In this document: positions 18,501-26,003 of the stretch, piece after piece
How positions within the stretch are numbered: the first letter of the stretch is position 1
Layout: every line of letters begins with the position of its first letter
NCBI RefSeq assembly: GCF_000176035.2
Contig: NC_015675.1
Location: 1,864,001 to 1,928,000 of the forward strand
Length of the DNA: 64,000 bases
Source: Mesorhizobium opportunistum WSM2075
GTDB lineage: Bacteria; Pseudomonadota; Alphaproteobacteria; Rhizobiales; Rhizobiaceae
Direction: 5' to 3'
The notes under the pieces: model-generated
Database searches by the model: none
Told to the model about the DNA's origin: nothing
Seen by the model: only the letters and a program-made list of their open reading frames with translations
Made by a program: the position numbers and the translations under genes

Positions 18501-18754
18501 TAATGAATGGCGACGGTGGTCAGGTCGTTTTCCATGGCGCCGGCCAGTGCGCGGTCACGCGCGTCGGAAAGCAGGATCGGCTGGCCATTGGCGGCAAACA
18601 GGGCCCACAATTCCATGCCGGGCGCGATTTCACCGATATTAGGGAAGCGGCCGAGCAGTTCATCGCTCGAGACCTTGCGCAGATAAGCGACGGAGCCCTC
18701 GCCGAGATGGGCGAATTCGCCATTGGTCATGGTGATATTTTCAGTTCTGGTCAT
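18500..18754 (-). CDS. DUF1150 family protein
   Basis: An 84-residue protein of unknown function typical of Rhizobiales, where it usually lies next to a small heat-shock gene. The sequence has Y-L-R-K-V-S-S-D-E-L and G-M-E-L-W-A-L-F-A-A-N-G-Q-P-I blocks. The ATG at 18754 is favoured over an upstream frame start by an excellent AAGGAGG seven bases before it. It follows hsp20 by 76 bases on the same strand, so it is probably part of the same heat-shock transcript. No membrane segment or signal peptide is present. Confidence 0.85.
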   Translation of the reverse strand: MTRTENITMTNGEFAHLGEGSVAYLRKVSSDELLGRFPNIGEIAPGMELWALFAANGQPILLSDARDRALAGAMENDLTTVAIH

Positions 18755-18830
18755 TTCAAGCCTCCTTGGCGCGAAGACGCCGCCCTTTTCAGGGGCATAG
18801 GCCATCCCGCATGAGAGCCATCGGTAAAGA

Positions 18831-19256
18831 TCAGTCTTTCACCGATATGTTTATTTTCCGTACCAGCCGTTCGGACTCCGGCCGATCGAGGTCGATCGAC
18901 AAAAGGCCGTTCTTCAGTTCCGCCGCGATAACCCGCATGCCGTCGGCCAGCACGAAGCAGCGCTGGAACTGGCGCGCGGCAATGCCGCGATGGAGGAATT
19001 CGCGCTCGGTGTCGTCGGTCTGACGGCCGCGCACGACCAACTGGTTTTCCTCCGTTGTCACATCGAGATCGCTTTCGGCGAAACCGGCGACGGCGAGCGT
19101 GATGCGCAGCCTTTCGGCCTTGCCGTCGGCACCGCTGAGCCGTTCGATGTTGTAGGGAGGGTAGCTGTCGCCGGATTTCGCCAGACGTTCCAGCGTCTTT
19201 TCCATGGCGTCGAAACCCAGGAGAAGCGGGCTGGAGAAAGGCGTCATTCGGCTCAT
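18831..19256 (-). CDS. Hsp20 small heat-shock protein (IbpA-like)
   Basis: A 141-residue ATP-independent chaperone that holds unfolding proteins. The alpha-crystallin domain spans about residues 35-130, with Y-N-I-E-R at its start, L-A-V-A-G-F and the G-L-L-S-I-D-L strand; the C-terminal K-I-N-I contains the I-x-I-like anchor. The ATG at 19256 is supported by AGAGGAC upstream and by the leader structure described separately. Rhizobia often carry several such genes, many under ROSE thermometers. DUF1150 follows on the same strand. Confidence 0.93.
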   Translation of the reverse strand: MSRMTPFSSPLLLGFDAMEKTLERLAKSGDSYPPYNIERLSGADGKAERLRITLAVAGFAESDLDVTTEENQLVVRGRQTDDTEREFLHRGIAARQFQRCFVLADGMRVIAAELKNGLLSIDLDRPESERLVRKINISVKD

Positions 19257-19317
19257 GTTACACTGTCCTCTCAAGAGCGACATAAAGTGGAAAAACCCAG
19301 ATGGCATTTTTCCCGTT
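19257..19317 (-). promoter_or_regulatory. ROSE-type RNA thermometer in the hsp20 leader
   Basis: Read on the minus strand, the leader has a hairpin with arms GGAAAAA and TTTTTCC, then the last hairpin GTCGCTC-TTGA-GAGGAC just before the ATG. In it U-C-G-C-U pairs with A-G-G-A of the ribosome site, with one G bulged out. This is the defining feature of ROSE elements, which melt at heat-shock temperature. The leader of about 60 bases from the predicted start fits the class. Confidence 0.75.
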
Positions 19318-19324
19318 GTCCTTG

Positions 19325-19353
19325 ATATGGTCCGCCCCACGACCAAGTTCAAG
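19325..19353 (-). promoter_or_regulatory. Sigma-32 (RpoH) promoter of hsp20
   Basis: On the minus strand CTTGAA (19353-19348) and CCATAT (19330-19325) are separated by 17 bases, close to the alphaproteobacterial RpoH consensus CTTGAA-N17-CCTATNT. It is positioned to start transcription near 19317. Confidence 0.75.
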
Positions 19354-19387
19354 CCGTCAAAGACCCGCCCAAAAAGACCAGGCCTTG

Positions 19388-19427
19388 GACTCACAGGAAT
19401 AATCGACGACTCACAGGAATAATCGAC
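19388..19427. repeat. 20-bp perfect tandem duplication
   Basis: The unit GACTCACAGGAATAATCGAC occurs twice without mismatch (19388-19407, 19408-19427) in the gap between divergent hsp20 and the nucleoside hydrolase gene. Confidence 0.9.
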
Positions 19428-19578
19428 ATGGCGCTTGAAACGACGCGCGGATGCAAGGAGAAGCGTTGGGGTCGGGATCGTTCCCGGTCGAGCGGTTCGG
19501 CAGTTTGCAGACGTTTCGGCGTCCTACGGGCGCGTGATCGACCCGGTGAGCTCACGGCCAGCCAGACAAGGAATTGAA

Positions 19579-20520
19579 ATGCCTCAACCACGCAAGATCA
19601 TCATCGACACCGACCCCGGCCAGGACGATGCCGTCGCCATTCTGCTGGCACTTGGCAGCCCCGAACTGGAGATCGTCGGCATATCCGCCGTCGCCGGCAA
19701 CGTGCCGCTGAAGCTTACCGAAAAGAATGCCCGCAAGATCTGCGAACTGGCCGGTCGACCCGACATGAAGGTCTATGCCGGCGCCATCCGTCCGCTGGCG
19801 CGCGAACTGGTCACCGCCGAGGCAGTGCACGGCAAGACCGGCCTCAACGGGCCGCAATTGCCCGAACCGACGATGAAGCTGCAGGAGCAGTATGCCGTCG
19901 ACTTCATCGTCGAGACGCTGATGAAGGAAGACAGTGGCACCATCACGCTCTGCCCGCTCGGACCGCTGACCAACATCGCGCTGGCGCTGATCCGCGAACC
20001 GCGGATCGCGCCGCGCATCAAGGAAATCGTGCTGATGGGCGGCGGCTTCTTCGAAGGCGGCAACGTCACCCCGACGGCCGAATTCAACATCTATGTCGAT
20101 CCGCAGGCGGCCGACCTGGTGTTCAAGTCCGGCATTCCGATCGTGATGATGCCGCTCGACGTCACCCACAAGGCGCTGACCACAGCCAAGCGCACGCAGG
20201 CCTTCCGCAAACTCGGCACCAAGGTCGGCATTGCCGCCGCCGAGATGCTGGAATTCTTCGAGCGCTTCGACGAGGAGAAATACGGCACCGACGGTGGCCC
20301 GCTGCACGATCCCTGCGTCATCGCCTATTTGTTGAAACCCGACCTGTTCAAGGGCCGCAACTGCAACGTCAGCGTGGAAACCGCTTCGGAGCTGACCATG
20401 GGCATGACCGTCATCGACTGGTGGGGCGTCACCAATCGGAAAAAGAACGCCATGGTGATGCGCGACATCGACCATGACGGCTTTTTCGCGCTGCTGGTGG
20501 AGAGGCTGGGGCGGCTCTAG
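19579..20520 (+). CDS. Nucleoside hydrolase (IunH/Rih family)
   Basis: A 313-residue enzyme that hydrolyses the N-glycosidic bond of nucleosides to base and ribose. The calcium-binding D-T-D-P-G-Q-D-D motif lies at residues 10-17; the catalytic region with A-E-F-N-I-Y-V-D-P near 165 and the late D-P-C-V-I-A block supply further metal and ribose ligands. The ATG at 19579 follows AAGGAATTGA; the frame extends upstream without homology. Base preference cannot be read from sequence. A ribokinase gene about 2.4 kb away (opposite strand) could use the ribose released. Confidence 0.9.
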   Translation: MPQPRKIIIDTDPGQDDAVAILLALGSPELEIVGISAVAGNVPLKLTEKNARKICELAGRPDMKVYAGAIRPLARELVTAEAVHGKTGLNGPQLPEPTMKLQEQYAVDFIVETLMKEDSGTITLCPLGPLTNIALALIREPRIAPRIKEIVLMGGGFFEGGNVTPTAEFNIYVDPQAADLVFKSGIPIVMMPLDVTHKALTTAKRTQAFRKLGTKVGIAAAEMLEFFERFDEEKYGTDGGPLHDPCVIAYLLKPDLFKGRNCNVSVETASELTMGMTVIDWWGVTNRKKNAMVMRDIDHDGFFALLVERLGRL

Positions 20521-20527
20521 GGGCCGT

Positions 20528-20723
20528 CCTTTTGCCTTCTCCCCCTGCGGGGCCCGAAGGGCGGGCGAGGCACGTGACTCGTCCAGGGCGGTGGCCGAGC
20601 GAAGCTCGGTCGGATGAGGGGTGCTCCAGGGAACTCCAACGTCTCACTCCGCTGGAACACCCCTCAACCGTCTCGGCGCTGCGCGCCGATCCACCTTCTC
20701 CCACAGGGGGAGAAGGAGGCAAG
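20528..20723. repeat. Composite palindromic intergenic repeat
   Basis: Arms TTGCCTTCTCCCCCTG (20532-20547) and CAGGGGGAGAAGGAGGCAA (20704-20722) enclose a GC-rich centre containing GCGAAGCTCGGTCGGATGAGG. Such elements are frequent between Mesorhizobium genes. It fills the gap between the convergent nucleoside hydrolase and LysE genes. Confidence 0.75.
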
Positions 20724-20731
20724 GTTCCGCT

Positions 20732-21346
20732 TCACTTCGACCGTGAAAACGCCAGCCACAGGCCGCCGCCGACCAGGAAGCTGCCGCTGATCCTCGACAT
20801 GAGCTTGATACGGCTGGCCGACAGCAGGCGCCCGGCGCGGCCGGCAGCGAGCGCATAGGACGAATCCGAGAAGGCGGCGAAGATCATGGCGGTGAGGCCC
20901 ATGACGGCGATCTGCAGCGAATAATTGCCTTGCGGGGCGATGAACTGCGGGAAGAAAGCGCCGAAGAACACCAGCGTCTTGGGATTGCTCAGCGCCACCA
21001 GCAGGCCCTGCAGGAAGAAGCCGCCGCGCGGCTTTCGCGCCGTTCCGTCGGCATTCAGCGTGCCCTTGGAGCGGAACATCTGCACGCCCATCCAGATCAG
21101 GTAGGCGGCGCCGATCAGCCTGACCCATTCGAACCAGTGGCCCATGCCCGCGATCAGCGTGTTGAGGCCGATGCCGACGATGGCGATCATGATGGCAAGC
21201 CCGGCCTGCGTGCCGGCGACATTGGCAAGGCCGGCGCGGGAGCCGTGGCGGATGCTGTTGGCGATGATCAGCGTGACCGTCGGACCGGGCACAAGGATGA
21301 TGACGATGCAGGCGAGGACATAGGCGGCGTAGAGTTCCAGCGACAT
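20732..21346 (-). CDS. LysE/RhtB-family exporter
   Basis: A 204-residue inner-membrane protein with about six transmembrane helices. The conserved G-P-T-V segment after the first helix and the L-S-N-P-K-T block near residue 120 are hallmarks of the LysE/RhtB amino-acid exporters. Substrates in the family include lysine, homoserine, threonine and cysteine; none can be assigned. It is single, 114 bases downstream of the amidase on the same strand. Confidence 0.88.
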   Translation of the reverse strand: MSLELYAAYVLACIVIILVPGPTVTLIIANSIRHGSRAGLANVAGTQAGLAIMIAIVGIGLNTLIAGMGHWFEWVRLIGAAYLIWMGVQMFRSKGTLNADGTARKPRGGFFLQGLLVALSNPKTLVFFGAFFPQFIAPQGNYSLQIAVMGLTAMIFAAFSDSSYALAAGRAGRLLSASRIKLMSRISGSFLVGGGLWLAFSRSK

Positions 21347-21460
21347 GGATTTTTCCCTTGGAATGCCGCCGATGCGGTGCGGCTGGCGGCAATCAATGCA
21401 TGGCGGCGATGGCGATGCAAGCCGGCGCGCGAAGCGTTGCGATACGCCGATGCGCCCGGG

Positions 21461-22906
21461 TCAGGCGCCGGCCTGCCAGGGCAGTGTCGCCTCATAGGCC
21501 GCCGCCGCCTTGAGCACGGCGAGGTCGGCGCGCGGCCGGCCGATCAGCTGCATGCCCATTGGCCGGCCCTTGTCGTCGAAGCCAATGGGCACGTTGACCG
21601 CCGGGCAGCCGCCCAGCGTGGCGAAGGCCGAAACCTGCATCCAGCGATGATAGCTGTCCATCGCCCGACCGGCGACCTCGCGCGGCCAATGGGTGCCGAC
21701 GTCGAAGGGAAAGACCTGCGCGGTCGGCAGCGCGATGAGGTCGAAGCGGTCGAAGATCGACAGCAGCATCCGATGCCAGGACGTGCGGATGACCGATGCC
21801 GCGCGGATCTGCGGTGCCGTCAGCCGCATTGCGTTTTCCACCTCCCAGGTGGCTTCCGGCTTCAGCAGGCCACGCCTGGAAGGATCGTCATAGTGGGTTT
21901 TGAGCGCGCAGCCGCTGCTGGCCTGGCGCAGCGTCACGAAGGCCTGCCACAGCGCCTCCAAATCGAAATCCGGCTTGAAGGGGTCGGCCAGGAAGGATGC
22001 TTCCGTGAACCGGCCCAGTGCCGCCTCGCACAGGTCGAGGATGCCCGGTTCGACCGGCAGATGGCCGCCGAGATCGCCGAACCAGGCGATGCGGCCGCCT
22101 TTCACCGGCGTTCCAAGCTCCTCGAGGAACGAGCCTTCCTTCTCATAGGACAAGGGCGCTTGCGGATGGTAACCCGCCTGCACGTCGAGCAGCAGCGCCA
22201 TGTCGGCGACATTGCGGCCCATCGGCCCGTCGACGCCCATCTGAGCGTGGAAGACCTCGACGTCCGGCCCGCCGGGGACAAGCCCCTGCGACGGGCGGAA
22301 GCCGTAGACATTGTTCCAGGCCGCCGGATTGCGCAGCGAGCCGCCGAAATCGCTGCCGTCGGCGACGGGCACCATGTCGAGCGCCAGCGCCACCGCCGCG
22401 CCGCCGCTCGATCCGCCGGCGGTGAGCGCCGGATCGAAAGCGTTCAGTGTCGGCCCGAATACGGGGTTGTAGGTGTTCGAGCCGAGCCCGAATTCGGGGA
22501 CATTGGTCTTGCCGATGATGATGGCACCGGCGTCGCGGATGCGCTCGACGAAGAAATCGTCTTCCTGGGGGACGAAATCGGCGAAGATCGACGAGCCGAA
22601 GGAGGTTCTGAGGCCGGCGGTCGAGGCGAGGTCCTTGATGGCGATCGGCAGGCCGAAGAGCGGGCCTGTTTCGCCCTGCCGGCGGCTATCGGCCGCATCG
22701 GCCTCGCGCAGGATATCGCCACGGTCGCGCAAGGAGACGATGGCGTTGACCTGCGGATTGACCGCCTCGATGCGGTCGAGGAAGGCCGCCACCACCTCGC
22801 GCACGGAAAGTTTCTTGTGCCGGATCGCGGCGGCCAGGTCGATCGCCGACAGGCGGCAGATGTCACCGGCCGGCGGCACGGCGTGTTTGGTTTTGGGGCG
22901 CAGCAT
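21461..22906 (-). CDS. Amidase signature family hydrolase
   Basis: A 481-residue amidase. The Ser-cisSer-Lys triad is visible: Lys in L-P-I-A-I-K-D-L-A near 75, and the G-G-S-S-G-G-A-A loop with the nucleophile in D-G-S-D-F-G-G-S-L. The ATG at 22906 lies one base after the ribokinase stop (TGAGATG), so it is translationally coupled. Typical members hydrolyse aliphatic or aryl amides or act in catabolic pathways; there is no GatB or GatC neighbour and the sequence is not GatA. Substrate unknown. Confidence 0.88.
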   Translation of the reverse strand: MLRPKTKHAVPPAGDICRLSAIDLAAAIRHKKLSVREVVAAFLDRIEAVNPQVNAIVSLRDRGDILREADAADSRRQGETGPLFGLPIAIKDLASTAGLRTSFGSSIFADFVPQEDDFFVERIRDAGAIIIGKTNVPEFGLGSNTYNPVFGPTLNAFDPALTAGGSSGGAAVALALDMVPVADGSDFGGSLRNPAAWNNVYGFRPSQGLVPGGPDVEVFHAQMGVDGPMGRNVADMALLLDVQAGYHPQAPLSYEKEGSFLEELGTPVKGGRIAWFGDLGGHLPVEPGILDLCEAALGRFTEASFLADPFKPDFDLEALWQAFVTLRQASSGCALKTHYDDPSRRGLLKPEATWEVENAMRLTAPQIRAASVIRTSWHRMLLSIFDRFDLIALPTAQVFPFDVGTHWPREVAGRAMDSYHRWMQVSAFATLGGCPAVNVPIGFDDKGRPMGMQLIGRPRADLAVLKAAAAYEATLPWQAGA

Positions 22907-22907
22907 C

Positions 22908-23813
22908 TCAGCGCTTTTCCTGCAAAGCCTGGTCGACATCCCCAGCCAGCGGGATCGCCGGCTGGGCGCCGGGCTTCAGGCAGGCCAGCGAGCCGGCCGC
23001 ACCGGCGCGCGCCAGCGCCTTGTCAAGCGCAAGGCCGGACGACAGGCCGGCGGCGAAGTAACCGCAGAACGTGTCGCCGGCGCCGACCGTGTCGACAGGC
23101 GCGATCTTCATGGCCGGAACAGTCAGGAAGTCGGCTGGCGTCGCCGCCATGACGCCGTCGCCGCCGAGTGTGACGACGATGGTGCGGCCGGTTTTCGCCG
23201 CGAAGTCGCGCATGCGTGCCGCCCGGTCGCGGCCGCTCAGCTTCAACGCTTCGCCATAGAGGTCGAACTCGGTCTCGTTGGCGATCGCGTAGTCGGCCTT
23301 GCCGAGGAAGGCCGCTGCTTCGCCCTGGAAGGGCGCCGTGTTGAGCACGGTGATGGCGCCGGCCGCCCTGGCCTGGTCGAGTGCTGCATCGACGGTCGCC
23401 AGCGGGATCTCGTGCTGCAAAAGCACGATATCGCCCTTTTTCAGAAAGGCCTTCGAGAGGTCGCCGGGCAGGACGGAAGCGTTGGCCCCCGGCACCACGG
23501 CGATGATGTTCTCGCCGTCATCGCCGACCATGATCAGCGCCGTACCCGTCGAGGCAAAGGTTTCGGCGACGCCGGACAGGTCGACCTTGCCGTCGCGCAG
23601 CAGTGCCAGCGCCTCCGCGGCGAAGCTGTCCTTGCCAACGGCGCCCACCATGCGCACTTGGCCACCGGCGCGCGCGGCGGCCAGCGCCTGGTTGGCGCCC
23701 TTGCCGCCTGGCGCGGTGGCGAAACTCGAGCCGCTCACCGTCTCGCCAGGGCTCGGCAATCGGTCGACATTGGCGATAAGATCGAGGTTGATCGAGCCGA
23801 CAACGATAATCAA
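22908..23813 (-). CDS. rbsK: Ribokinase (PfkB family)
   Basis: A 301-residue sugar kinase. The N-terminal G-S-I-N-L-D and G-G-K-G-A-N-Q-A motifs bind ribose, and the C-terminal D-T-V-G-A-G-D-T-F-C-G-Y is the PfkB ATP/catalytic-aspartate signature. It phosphorylates D-ribose to ribose-5-phosphate. It forms a two-gene unit with the amidase, and no rbs transporter is adjacent. In context it could recycle ribose from nucleoside hydrolysis, which is inference. Confidence 0.9.
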   Translation of the reverse strand: MIIVVGSINLDLIANVDRLPSPGETVSGSSFATAPGGKGANQALAAARAGGQVRMVGAVGKDSFAAEALALLRDGKVDLSGVAETFASTGTALIMVGDDGENIIAVVPGANASVLPGDLSKAFLKKGDIVLLQHEIPLATVDAALDQARAAGAITVLNTAPFQGEAAAFLGKADYAIANETEFDLYGEALKLSGRDRAARMRDFAAKTGRTIVVTLGGDGVMAATPADFLTVPAMKIAPVDTVGAGDTFCGYFAAGLSSGLALDKALARAGAAGSLACLKPGAQPAIPLAGDVDQALQEKR

Positions 23814-23966
23814 GCAAGGCCTCCTGCCGGTACAAATTCAAGACGCCGGAGCGTCGCTTGCGCATCCTGCCGACGCACGTCGCTCCAATCGCGCGGGAAG
23901 CTAGCCTGTAAGGCCGCGGCTTGCCAGACCACGCGAGTGGTCCAGCCGGATTTGTCCTGCCGGAGC

Positions 23967-24455
23967 CTATTCGCAGCGCACGGTGACCGTGCCCTGATAG
24001 CTGCCGGCAGGAAAGATTCCGCTCGATTTGGTGGCGATGAGGTCGACCTGCATGCTGTGCGTTCCGTTGACGATCTTCTGCGCCACGCTGCCGGTGTTGT
24101 CGACCCCGGCACCATCCAGGCGGAAGACCGAGGCAAAGGTCACGTTGGTGCCGCCGCCGCTCGGCGCGGACGAGAATGCGGCAGGCGCTGGGGCCGAAAC
24201 GGAATAGCAGTCCAGCAGGTTGAACAGGGAGCACAGCAGGGAGCTTGCCACGATGGTCGCGCTCGCGCTCGATCCGCCTGCCTGCTTGGAACTCAGTATG
24301 CCGATGGCCGGATTGGCGGTCATCGTCCCCGATCCCCCGACCATGATGGTGCAAGTGCCGATGATAGCGGCCTGCGCCGGAAGGCAAAGGCCGGCAAGTG
24401 CGGCCATCGCCAGCAGCGCGCGGTTATTTCTTCTTCTTTTTCCTGCCGTCGCCAT
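23967..24455 (-). CDS. Secreted pilin-like/SCPU-type protein, last gene of four-gene operon
   Basis: A 162-residue protein with a signal peptide (hydrophobic residues 14-30, cleavage after A-Q-A). The mature part is beta-rich, glycine/serine-rich, has paired cysteines and ends Y-Q-G-T-V-T-V-R-C-E, nearly the same end as the first gene of the operon (Y-Q-A-T-V-T-L-R-C-E). This arrangement resembles SCPU and pilin-like Ig-fold subunits that polymerise or are chaperoned. The ATG at 24455 overlaps the preceding gene by 32 bases. No exact family could be assigned. Confidence 0.72.
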   Translation of the reverse strand: MATAGKRRRNNRALLAMAALAGLCLPAQAAIIGTCTIMVGGSGTMTANPAIGILSSKQAGGSSASATIVASSLLCSLFNLLDCYSVSAPAPAAFSSAPSGGGTNVTFASVFRLDGAGVDNTGSVAQKIVNGTHSMQVDLIATKSSGIFPAGSYQGTVTVRCE

Positions 24456-24933
24456 TTCCGGTCCTGATGCTCCAGCCTTCATTGGCCCACCCAGGTGACG
24501 CGGCCGTGGGCGCTGCGGCGACGCTCGCCGTCTGGCCGTCGGCACCGAGGCCCATCTTGAGAAGTTTCAGCTCCAGCTGCAGGCGCTCGACCTCAAGTTC
24601 GTAGAGGCGGCTGCAATCGACACGCTTGGGCGTGCGCCCGATCGGGATCACCACGCGGCCGTAGGTGGCGACGTCATTGTTCGACTGGCTGTTGCCTCTG
24701 ATGACGCCGAGATCGAGATAGGCGCCGCTTCCCGAAACCGCCGAGCGGCAGGTGGTGCCGTCAGCGGCATGAACCTCGTCCTGGCCCTGGGGCAAGGTGA
24801 CGCCGGGCAGGTTGAAGCCGCTCTCGTTCTGGTTGAGGTTGTAGACATCCTCGGCCAGCACCGGACTGATCCCCGCCGACGCGGCCGCGAGCGCGGCTGT
24901 CAGGACTTGCGGCGCCCAAAAAACTTTCCGCAT
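24424..24933 (-). CDS. Secreted protein of unknown function with poly-lysine tail
   Basis: A 169-residue exported protein with a signal peptide (cleavage near V-L-A-E at residue 28). The mature protein contains T-T-C-R-S-A-V-S-G-S-G-A-Y-L-D-L-G and later R-V-D-C-S-R-L-Y-E, which could form a disulphide, followed by a short amphipathic helix rich in E and L, and ends in R-K-K-K-K-K. Its start overlaps the chaperone gene by 34 bases and its end overlaps the next gene by 32 bases in a purine-rich run. I do not recognise the family. The operon position suggests a structural or adaptor role. Confidence 0.7.
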   Translation of the reverse strand: MRKVFWAPQVLTAALAAASAGISPVLAEDVYNLNQNESGFNLPGVTLPQGQDEVHAADGTTCRSAVSGSGAYLDLGVIRGNSQSNNDVATYGRVVIPIGRTPKRVDCSRLYELEVERLQLELKLLKMGLGADGQTASVAAAPTAASPGWANEGWSIRTGNGDGRKKKKK

Positions 24934-25289
24934 ATCTGTGCCCTTATCTGCGTCTGTTGATTGGGGAAGGGGATGCTTTCGGTACAGATACGCACTTTAC
25001 GCTCGGCGGCGCCGTCGAAGGGCACGACCACAAGGACAGGGCGGGAAGCCTGGGAAGCGAGTTGAAAGGCAGGCGGAGATATCCTGGCGTCCACCGGCTC
25101 AAAATCCTGATCGTAGACATGGATTTCGACCTTGATCTTCCGATCGTAGGGATTGGCCGGGAAAACGCGAACCGCGAAGACGTCGGTGAAGCTGTTGACC
25201 TCGCCGCGCATCGGCGACATCGACTGGGCGCCGGCGGCAATCGGCAGCAAGCCGAGAGTCAGCGCCATCAGGATTCGAGCTTGTTTCAA
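24900..25289 (-). CDS. Periplasmic PapD-like chaperone, single N-terminal-type domain
   Basis: A 129-residue exported protein (signal peptide to about residue 21, A-G-A-Q). The mature part aligns by pattern with the first Ig domain of pilus chaperones: a V-x-N-x-x-x-x-x-x-K-I-K-V-E-I-H-V-Y-D strand, I-S-P-P-A-F-Q-L near 75 and R-K-V-R-I-C near 103. Classical chaperones have about 220 mature residues in two domains; here the second is missing. It lies 22 bases after the first pilin-like gene. Function as a subunit chaperone is inferred. Confidence 0.65.
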   Translation of the reverse strand: MKQARILMALTLGLLPIAAGAQSMSPMRGEVNSFTDVFAVRVFPANPYDRKIKVEIHVYDQDFEPVDARISPPAFQLASQASRPVLVVVPFDGAAERKVRICTESIPFPNQQTQIRAQICGKFFGRRKS

Positions 25290-25311
25290 GGATCCCTCCT
25301 TCGCGATGACG

Positions 25312-25782
25312 CTATTCGCAGCGCAGCGTGACCGTTGCCTGATAGTTTCCGTTCGCGAAGCGGTTGCTGCCGCCCTTGGTGCCGGCGAGATGGACCGAGA
25401 CGAGGTCGGCGCCGGGTGTGCCGATGCTGGTGGCCGAGCCGGTCTCGGCGATGGAATGCGCGCCGGCGGCGAAGTAGGTCGGCGTCCAGGTGGTCGAGGT
25501 GGTGTCGGCGGACGGCACCGTGGTGGTGGTGACGGGATCGACGCTCAGCGACACGCCTCCGGTTGTCGTCAGCGTGACCGTTCCGGCCGAGCCGCCGCTG
25601 TTGTGGGAACTGAGGGACTGGAGATCGGGACTGACCATCATCGTGCCATTGGTGGCAACGACAAGCGTGCAGGTCGGGTTGATCGTGCCATTGAAAGTGA
25701 CGTTCTGCGTTGTGGCCAATGCGGCCCGGTCAAAACAGACAACCAGCAGAGCGGCGCCGAAGGCGGCGCGAAACGACAGCAT
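25312..25782 (-). CDS. Secreted pilin-like protein, first gene of the operon
   Basis: A 156-residue exported protein with a signal peptide (cleavage near A-L-A-T at residue 23). The mature beta-rich, threonine/serine-rich domain begins with N-V-T-F-N-G-T-I-N-P-T-C-T-L, a pattern like pilin or DUF4402-type subunits, and ends Y-Q-A-T-V-T-L-R-C-E. Two cysteines probably form the disulphide. The ATG has TAGGAGG seven bases upstream, the best ribosome site in the operon, so this is probably the major product. A paralogue is the fourth gene. Confidence 0.75.
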   Translation of the reverse strand: MLSFRAAFGAALLVVCFDRAALATTQNVTFNGTINPTCTLVVATNGTMMVSPDLQSLSSHNSGGSAGTVTLTTTGGVSLSVDPVTTTTVPSADTTSTTWTPTYFAAGAHSIAETGSATSIGTPGADLVSVHLAGTKGGSNRFANGNYQATVTLRCE

Positions 25783-26003
25783 CGAGACCCTCCTATCAAG
25801 CCGGCTCGCCCGAGTTAATACAGGTCATCATCGCGGTACCGTGGTTAATTTAGCGTTAACTTAAATAATAGACGAAAATAACATTCGTAATAACCATAGG
25901 TTGTTGCTGGTTGCATAAAGGAAAATTCGGAACAACAATCGCAGTAATACTCAATCAGAACGGCATTTATATATTTTTTCGGTGAAAATAGAAAAATCGA
26001 CAT
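25783..26003. promoter_or_regulatory. AT-rich control region upstream of the secreted-protein operon
   Basis: This stretch is far richer in A and T than the rest of the window. It contains an imperfect 20-base palindrome (25845-25864, TTAA at both ends, 16 of 20 positions symmetric) and A/T runs near 25970. It lies between the operon's first ATG and the stop of the Ada-like gene. AT-rich promoters of this type are common targets of MucR/Ros-like silencers in rhizobia, which is inference. Confidence 0.5.

Noticed and set aside
20930..23152. 740-residue open frame opposite LysE and the amidase
   Set aside because: Composition is Arg/Gly/Asp-rich nonsense typical of antisense GC-rich frames; the opposite genes have full family motifs.
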